This document shows, piece after piece, positions 4,940-6,295 of a DNA stretch of 6,295 nucleotides. Positions within the stretch are counted from its first letter, which is position 1. Each line of letters begins with the position of its first letter. Source of the stretch: Hyphomicrobium sp. (GTDB lineage: Bacteria; Pseudomonadota; Alphaproteobacteria; Rhizobiales; Hyphomicrobiaceae); assembly GCA_025927515.1 (NCBI GenBank), contig JAICLG010000183.1, forward strand, positions 1 to 6,295, given 5' to 3'. Under the pieces are notes generated by a model. It saw nothing but the letters and a program-made list of their open reading frames with translations. It did not search any database and was not told where the DNA came from. The position numbers and the translations under genes are program-made.

Positions 4940-5825
4940 TTACCCCTCGGCTACGAATACGTACCTGCTGCCATCCTTGGCCAGCGTGCCGACGTTCGGC
5001 ATCAACCAGTGAGTACCCGAAATGGTGAGCTTATCGGCGACTGCGCGATCGAAGATCTTCCTTCGCGTTTCGACAGCCATTTGCGGATCCTGGTCGATAG
5101 CGAGCTGCCACTCGGGATTTGTTGAAATGTGTGGCGCAAGATTGACCACGTCAGCGCTGATCAGGAACTGTTCGCCGTCGGAGGCGACCAGATGCGCGAC
5201 CATTCCCGGGTTATGGCCGGGGGCCTGAACGGCGTGCACACCGGGCAGGGTTTCTGGTTCTCCCTCAAAGGTCCTGACGTTTTTCCAAGTCGCCACCGTG
5301 GCCTGAATTCGCTGGGCGAGGCCTTTGCGCGTCGGTCCGAGATCGATCGACTCGACCCCCCGGGGCGCGTCCACCATTTCAATTCCGCGGCGGGCACCAC
5401 GATGTCGGCATCCGGGAAGACCTGCGCATCGCTCTCATTGTTCATGAGGCCATAAATGTGGTCGCCGTGGAGATGGGAGATGAGGACGTCTTGACTGCCT
5501 TGGGGTCAAGGCCCGCCGCCGCCATGCTCTCGAATAACCGGCCGTTCCCCTCACCATAAATCGGATGACCGCCCGTACCCGAGTCGATCAGGACCACTTG
5601 ATCGCGCAGCTTGAGCGCCATGACGATAAACCGCAGGGGCGCCTGATTGTCGGGAAAACCGGCACCACTCAGCACGGTCTTGACCTGTTCGACGCTGACA
5701 TTCCTGACCATGCCCTCCCGCAGCGGAACGTCACGCATACCATCGATCAGAGAGAAGATTTCAATGTCGCGGTCCAACGGGAAGATGGGAACGCTCGAAA
5801 TCAGCATTGGCAGCCAAACCGCCAT
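4940..5825 (-). pseudogene. Metallo-beta-lactamase-fold hydrolase gene with two frameshifts
   Basis: Three minus-strand frames join into one MBL-fold protein of about 295 residues. The first (5825-5487) contains DIEIFSLIDGMRDVPLREG and VVLIDSGTGG. The frame breaks near 5487 and resumes as VLISHLHGDHIYGL, whose HLHGDH at 5475-5458 is the HxHxDH metal motif. It breaks again at the six-C run 5356-5361 and resumes as VESIDLGPTRKGL. The rest holds APGHNPGM (third-ligand His around 5218-5204), ISADVV (bridging Asp near 5150), and SGTHWL (last His near 5010), ending at TAA 4942-4940. All recognisable metal ligands are intact, so the damage is recent or is a sequencing artefact. Similar proteins hydrolyse esters, lactones or thioesters; this one has no assigned substrate. 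No cleavable signal peptide is clear at the first ATG. The gene converges with the methyltransferase, 119 bp away, with no clear intrinsic terminator between them. Confidence 0.8.
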
Positions 5826-6152
5826 ATTCCCGATCGACCCGATAGCTATTCAGCTACCGTCTGCTTTCGCTTCTATTTTTTTTTGGGTAGCTGCGGGAGT
5901 TTTGGGCAATCTGACTTTCTGTCTCGAAGTCGAAAACATAGCTTCCGGAGATTCAATGCCTTCCCCCACTTATAGCTCGCAATTCCGGCTTTCTGATCGA
6001 TTCTCAAATCGGCAGCTACAACGCATCAAACGTTTCTGGACGCACCCTCAACGCGAAAATTCTACAACGCGAATAAGGAAGCTCTGACGGTCCTTACGAC
6101 TGTCGCACGCACCGCGTTCCGAAATATTGAAGGATTGGGGCGCGTCTGGCGA
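5826..6152. other. Gene-poor stretch between hydrolase and Crp/Fnr-type gene
   Basis: No convincing gene lies in this interval, and it appears more AT-rich than the genes to its left. It should contain the promoter of the minus-strand hydrolase gene. It contains an 8-bp inverted repeat around a T9 run (5851-5893) and a CGATT-CTCA-AATCG palindrome (5998-6011). There is also one small plus-strand frame of 43 codons (5956-6087, basic product) preceded by GGAG at 5947-5950. That frame has no recognisable homology and is not called as a gene. Confidence 0.6.
5851..5893. repeat. 8-bp inverted repeat flanking a T-run, upstream of the hydrolase gene
   Basis: CAGCTACC at 5851-5858 is the exact reverse complement of GGTAGCTG at 5886-5893. 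The 27-nt spacer ends in nine T (5876-5884). It lies about 26 bp before the hydrolase start on the minus strand. It could be a regulator binding site or an mRNA leader hairpin. The T-run lies inside the loop, so it is not a standard terminator. Confidence 0.4.
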
Positions 6153-6295
6153 TTAGCTGTGGTGATGGATGACGATGCGATCGTAGTGGTCTCTCACCGC
6201 TTCATAGCATTCGCAGCTTGATCGCTTCAGGCGCTCTATGTCCACGATCTGGATATGACCGCGGCTGTATTTGATCGCCCCTTGCTTTTGCAGCA
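6153..6295 (-). CDS. Crp/Fnr-family transcriptional regulator, C-terminal fragment
   Basis: Only the last 46 codons are in the window; the gene enters from the right edge and stops at TAA 6155-6153. The residues read LQKQGAIKYSRGHIQIVDIE, then RLKRSSCECYEAVRDHYDRI. This is the end of the winged helix-turn-helix of Crp/Fnr regulators: the end of the recognition helix, a beta hairpin in which a 'GxIxYSRGHIxIxD' pattern forms the wing, and a final helix. The CECY signature after it is frequent in the Rhizobiales subgroup of these regulators. Such proteins bind palindromic promoter sites as dimers in response to cyclic nucleotides, oxygen or other signals. The N-terminal sensor domain is outside the window, so the signal is unknown. 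The gene lies in the same direction as the broken hydrolase gene but is separated from it by over 300 bp. Confidence 0.8.
   Translation of the reverse strand, partial: LQKQGAIKYSRGHIQIVDIERLKRSSCECYEAVRDHYDRIVIHHHS

Noticed and set aside
5998..6011. CGATT-CTCA-AATCG palindrome as a possible Fnr/FixK box for the neighbouring Crp/Fnr regulator.
   Set aside because: The spacing resembles an Fnr site, but the arms do not match TTGAT/ATCAA, and it is not placed before a recognisable promoter.
5565..6087. Plus-strand frames of 136 and 146 codons antisense to the hydrolase.
   Set aside because: Most of their length is antisense to sequence with clear MBL motifs. Only the last 43 codons of one lie outside it, treated separately as a weak finding.

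Overview
This window most resembles chromosomal DNA from an alphaproteobacterium of the Bradyrhizobium / Nitrobacteraceae type. The case is inferential. It rests on moderately high GC, a permease-less tripartite-tricarboxylate (Bug-type) binding protein beside a LysR regulator, a PEPxxWA-type C-terminal sorting signal, a Crp/Fnr-type regulator tail containing the Cys-Glu-Cys-Tyr motif, and several very small ribbon-helix-helix and membrane proteins of the kind common in those genomes. No rRNA, tRNA, CRISPR array, transposase or integrase was found.

Left part (1-1764) is a patchwork of small genes and debris. A 52-residue minus-strand protein with a WLLEG motif has an open frame that continues upstream without a start. 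Next comes a ribbon-helix-helix-like protein whose start region carries a 16-bp direct repeat. It is followed by two short membrane proteins that overlap by four bases (TGA/GTG). After these is the decayed 3' end of a PEP-CTERM secreted-protein gene, frameshifted in a run of six G and followed by a good intrinsic terminator. A 57-residue membrane-anchored protein and a short tandem/inverted repeat complete this part.

The centre (1765-4820) is the only substantial intact module. A LysR-type regulator on the minus strand is divergent from a two-gene operon on the plus strand: a periplasmic TctC/Bug solute-binding protein, then, 8 nt later, a SAM-dependent O-methyltransferase of the plant-COMT / hydroxyneurosporene class. 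The 129-bp divergent promoter region holds an imperfect inverted repeat that is a candidate LysR operator. The simplest reading is that the regulator senses a small carboxylate, possibly aromatic, the binding protein captures it or a relative, and the methyltransferase modifies a hydroxyl group. No permease subunit (TctA/TctB) is present in the window, so the binding protein is an orphan here.

The right part (4821-6295) holds a metallo-beta-lactamase-fold hydrolase on the minus strand, convergent with the methyltransferase. Its frame is broken at two places although all recognisable metal-ligand motifs survive. About 330 bp without a convincing gene follows, then the last 46 codons of a Crp/Fnr-family regulator that enters from the right edge.

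I see no clear previously undescribed defence or mobile system. The most unusual items are the binding-protein/methyltransferase operon with its candidate operator, two frameshifts located in or at six-base G/C runs (PEP-CTERM remnant and hydrolase), the repeat-duplicated start of the ribbon-helix-helix gene, and a hairpin that loops out the start codon of the following membrane-protein gene.
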